Shown: positions 23,287 to 25,013 of the stretch, piece after piece
Numbering within the stretch: the first letter of the stretch is position 1
Layout of the letters: each line of letters begins with the position of its first letter
Source of the DNA: CAXYVC01 sp964292295
GTDB lineage: Bacteria > Acidobacteriota > Holophagae > Holophagales > Holophagaceae
Assembly (NCBI GenBank): GCA_964292295.1
Contig: CAXYVC010000026.1
Location: 1 to 25,013, forward strand
DNA length: 25,013 nucleotides
Reading direction: 5' to 3'
Notes under the pieces: generated by a model
What the model was told of the DNA's origin: nothing
Databases searched by the model: none
Seen by the model: only the letters and a program-made list of their open reading frames with translations
Made by a program: the position numbers and the translations under genes

Positions 23287-23493
23287 GGGGGCTCCGCGGG
23301 GGGGAAATCGCCTTCCAGCTTGTCAGTCTCTTCCTTCCCGGGGGAGGGGAGGGCCGTCCAGCGGTCTCCGGCTTGACGCCCATCGGGGGCTTTCCCCTGG
23401 CGAACCGCGCCCGCTTGGCGGGTCGGCAAGGGCGCTTCCCGTGCGCTTGCAGGCCTCCTGCCGGCCGGTCATCCTCGCCTTGGGAGGCTCACC
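23287..23493. other. Divergent intergenic region
   Basis: This stretch separates the S41 gene (minus) and the aminopeptidase gene (plus). TTGACG at 23373-23378 could be a plus-strand -35, but no credible -10 follows. A small perfect hairpin, CCCGC-TTG-GCGGG, is at 23410-23422. GGGAGG at 23482-23487 is the ribosome site of the downstream gene. No RNA gene was seen. Confidence 0.4.
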
Positions 23494-24645
23494 ATGAGCG
23501 AAAAGATGATGGGACCTGAACTGGTGGCGCTGGTGCAGCGGGTCTTCGAGCCGGGCCCCGGGGACCGCGCCATGGCCCTCCTGGTGGACCTGCCGGACGC
23601 GACCGTCGGTGACGATCCCGCCTGGAGCGCCCGGCGGGAGATCGCCCGGGAGTGGGTGGAGGCCCTCGCCGCCGAGCGCGCCGCCCTGGGGATGGAGGTC
23701 GCCCTGGTGCTCTATCCCAACGTGCACACGAACAACGGCGACATGCCCGCTGCGGGCTGGATCCACCGCGGCGGACCCCTGCCCGCGGACGCCTCGGCCC
23801 TGGATCCCGCCCAGGCCGTGCCCTTCGAACGCCTCTACGCGGAGCACAGCATCCTGATCGCCGTGACCAAGTTCAGCTCCACCGCGCCCCTGAAGATGGC
23901 CGCGAAGAAGCACCCCATCCGCGCCGCCACGATGCCCGGCTTCCGGGCGGAGATGGTGCCCGCCCTGCGCCTGGACTACCAGGAGGTGAACCGCCGGGTG
24001 AACCTGCTGAAGGGGCTGATGGACCGCGCCGTGGGGGCGGACTTCCGCTTCCTCTCCGCGGCCGGCGAGGACCGCCTGCACCTGGACCTGCGCTGGCGGG
24101 AGGGCCACGCCAGCGGCGGCCTGCTGCCGAAGAACGGCGTGGCGGGCAACCTGCCCTCCGGCGAGGCCTACATGGTGCCCTACGAGGGCGAGCGCCCCGG
24201 CGAGCCCAGCCTTTCGGAGGGCATCCTGCCCGTGCAGTTCGGAGCCGAGGTGGTGCGCTACCGCATCGCGGCCAACCGCGCGGTGGAGGTGATCTCGGCG
24301 GGCCCCGAATCGGACCGGGAGCGCGCGCTGCTGCAGAAGGAGCCGGCCTACGGCAACCTCGCCGAGCTGGGCCTCGGCGTGCTGGCGGCCTTCGGCGTGA
24401 AGCCCATCGGCGTGGTGCTGCTGGACGAGAAGCTCGGCCTGCACATCGCCTTCGGGCGCAGCGAGCACTTCGGGGGCCAGGTCGGGCCCGACGCCTTCTC
24501 CTGCCCGGACGCGGTGGTGCACATCGACCGCGTCTACGTGCCCGAGACCCAGCCCGACGTGAAGGTGCTCTCCGTGGACCTGCAGATGGAGGACGGCAGC
24601 CGCATCGCCCTGATGCGCGACGGCGACTACGCCATCGCCTTCTGA
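23494..24645 (+). CDS. M29-type (aminopeptidase T-like) metallopeptidase homologue
   Basis: The 383-residue cytoplasmic protein resembles the leucyl aminopeptidase T family (M29), dimeric enzymes with two metal ions. The C-terminal half has the family metal-site pattern. NLPSGEAYMVPYEGE supplies E224, LAELGLGVLAAFG supplies E291, DEKLGLHIAFGRSEHFGG supplies H317, and VVHIDRVYV supplies H343 and D345. The spacing is close to characterised members. The N-terminal half (about 1-190) has VALVLYPNVHTNNGDMPAAG and is less conserved to my eye, so the substrate may differ from simple peptides. GGGAGG six bases before the ATG fixes the start. The stop overlaps the start of the next gene (TGATG). Confidence 0.82.
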   Translation: MSEKMMGPELVALVQRVFEPGPGDRAMALLVDLPDATVGDDPAWSARREIAREWVEALAAERAALGMEVALVLYPNVHTNNGDMPAAGWIHRGGPLPADASALDPAQAVPFERLYAEHSILIAVTKFSSTAPLKMAAKKHPIRAATMPGFRAEMVPALRLDYQEVNRRVNLLKGLMDRAVGADFRFLSAAGEDRLHLDLRWREGHASGGLLPKNGVAGNLPSGEAYMVPYEGERPGEPSLSEGILPVQFGAEVVRYRIAANRAVEVISAGPESDRERALLQKEPAYGNLAELGLGVLAAFGVKPIGVVLLDEKLGLHIAFGRSEHFGGQVGPDAFSCPDAVVHIDRVYVPETQPDVKVLSVDLQMEDGSRIALMRDGDYAIAF

Positions 24646-25013
24646 TGCGGCCCTACGGGACGCCCTGCCTGCCGCCCTGGTGGGCCCGGGGCGGGCAGGC
24701 CCAGACCCTGGCCGGCCACTTCCTGCGAACGCCCTCCCGATTGGCCTGGGAGGGCGTCCGCCTGGACTTGGGGGACGGGGACGCCCTGGCGCTGCGCTGC
24801 GCGGAGGGCGCCTCGGACCTGGTGCTCTACCTCTTCCACGGCCTGGGCGGCAGCGCCGACTCCGCCTACATCCGCCGCGCCGCGGCGCGCTTCCACGCCC
24901 GGGGCGCCACGGTGGTGGCCGCCAACCACCGGGGCGCGGGGGGAGGGCGGGGGCTCGCCCCGAGGCCCTACCCCAAGGGCTCCACGTCCCACGGCGCGGC
25001 GGGGCTGGGCTGG
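24645..25013 (+). CDS. YheT-family alpha/beta hydrolase, partial (runs off the window)
   Basis: The first 123 residues are present. LPPWWARGGQAQTLAGHFL corresponds to the N-terminal P-x-W-x-x-G-H-x-Q-T signature of the YheT/ABHD1-3 group (COG0429), with the usual His replaced here by Gly or Gln. LVLYLFHGLGGSADSAYIRR is the oxyanion-hole region, and VVAANHRGAGGGRGLAPRPY matches the NHRG loop of the family. The nucleophile Ser motif lies beyond the window end. The ATG overlaps the stop of the aminopeptidase homologue as TGATG, so coupling is likely. The natural substrate of bacterial YheT proteins is not well established. Confidence 0.85.
   Translation, partial: MRPYGTPCLPPWWARGGQAQTLAGHFLRTPSRLAWEGVRLDLGDGDALALRCAEGASDLVLYLFHGLGGSADSAYIRRAAARFHARGATVVAANHRGAGGGRGLAPRPYPKGSTSHGAAGLGW

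Noticed and set aside
23373..23430. TTGACG plus a CCCGC/GCGGG hairpin as promoter or operator of the aminopeptidase gene
   Set aside because: No -10-like hexamer at 15-19 bases, and the five-base stem is expected by chance at this base composition.
1..25013. Mobile elements, CRISPR repeats, tRNA or rRNA genes, defence or toxin-antitoxin modules
   Set aside because: No transposase, integrase, regularly spaced repeats, tRNA T-loop motif or paired small toxin/antitoxin genes were recognised on either strand. Most of the window is ordinary chromosomal sequence.

Overview
The window is a very G+C-rich bacterial chromosome segment, dense with genes and with strong Shine-Dalgarno sites. The organism is motile (flagellar genes), Gram-negative (TonB-dependent receptor, beta-barrel proteins, signal peptides) and degrades histidine. 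The gene mix and base composition are compatible with a Geothrix/Holophaga-type acidobacterium, but that is an impression from protein character; no marker gene here proves it.

Layout. (1) 1-6893, minus strand: a tightly packed flagellar operon, flhA-flhF-flhG-fliA-fliM, then a CheC/FliY-like gene whose C-terminal LysM domain lies in another frame. Stops and starts touch or overlap between most genes, and a sigma-54-like element precedes flhA. (2) 7039-10423, plus: an outer-membrane beta-barrel protein, a doubtful small exported ORF and a TonB-dependent receptor. (3) 10428-11124, minus: an SRPBCC protein and a 70-residue unknown. (4) 11278-14128, plus: a minimal zincin, glgC, and a class V aminotransferase overlapping glgC. 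(5) 14134-14850, minus: mtgA, a peptidoglycan glycosyltransferase. (6) 15014-20225, plus: a histidine-utilisation cluster, hutU - terminator - hutG - fhs - hutC. A perfect 10-bp palindrome of HutC-operator type overlaps the likely hutU -10 box. (7) 20401-23286, minus: three exported proteins (unknown, LolA-like, S41 peptidase with PDZ). (8) 23494 to the end, plus: an M29-type aminopeptidase homologue overlapping a YheT-type alpha/beta hydrolase that runs off the window.

How the genes fit together. FlhA is the export gate, FlhF/FlhG set flagellar position and number, FliA is the late flagellar sigma factor, and FliM plus the CheC-like protein belong to the switch and its CheY-P signalling. In the hut cluster HutU and HutG carry out two steps of histidine breakdown. 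Fhs can load formate (obtainable from the one-carbon by-product) onto tetrahydrofolate, and HutC is the likely repressor. hutH and hutI are not in the window.

No defence system, CRISPR array, insertion sequence, prophage or RNA gene was seen. The most interesting points are the frame-shifted CheC-LysM gene, the hut control region with its intra-cluster terminator, the fhs gene inside the hut cluster, and the altered G3 motif of FlhF.
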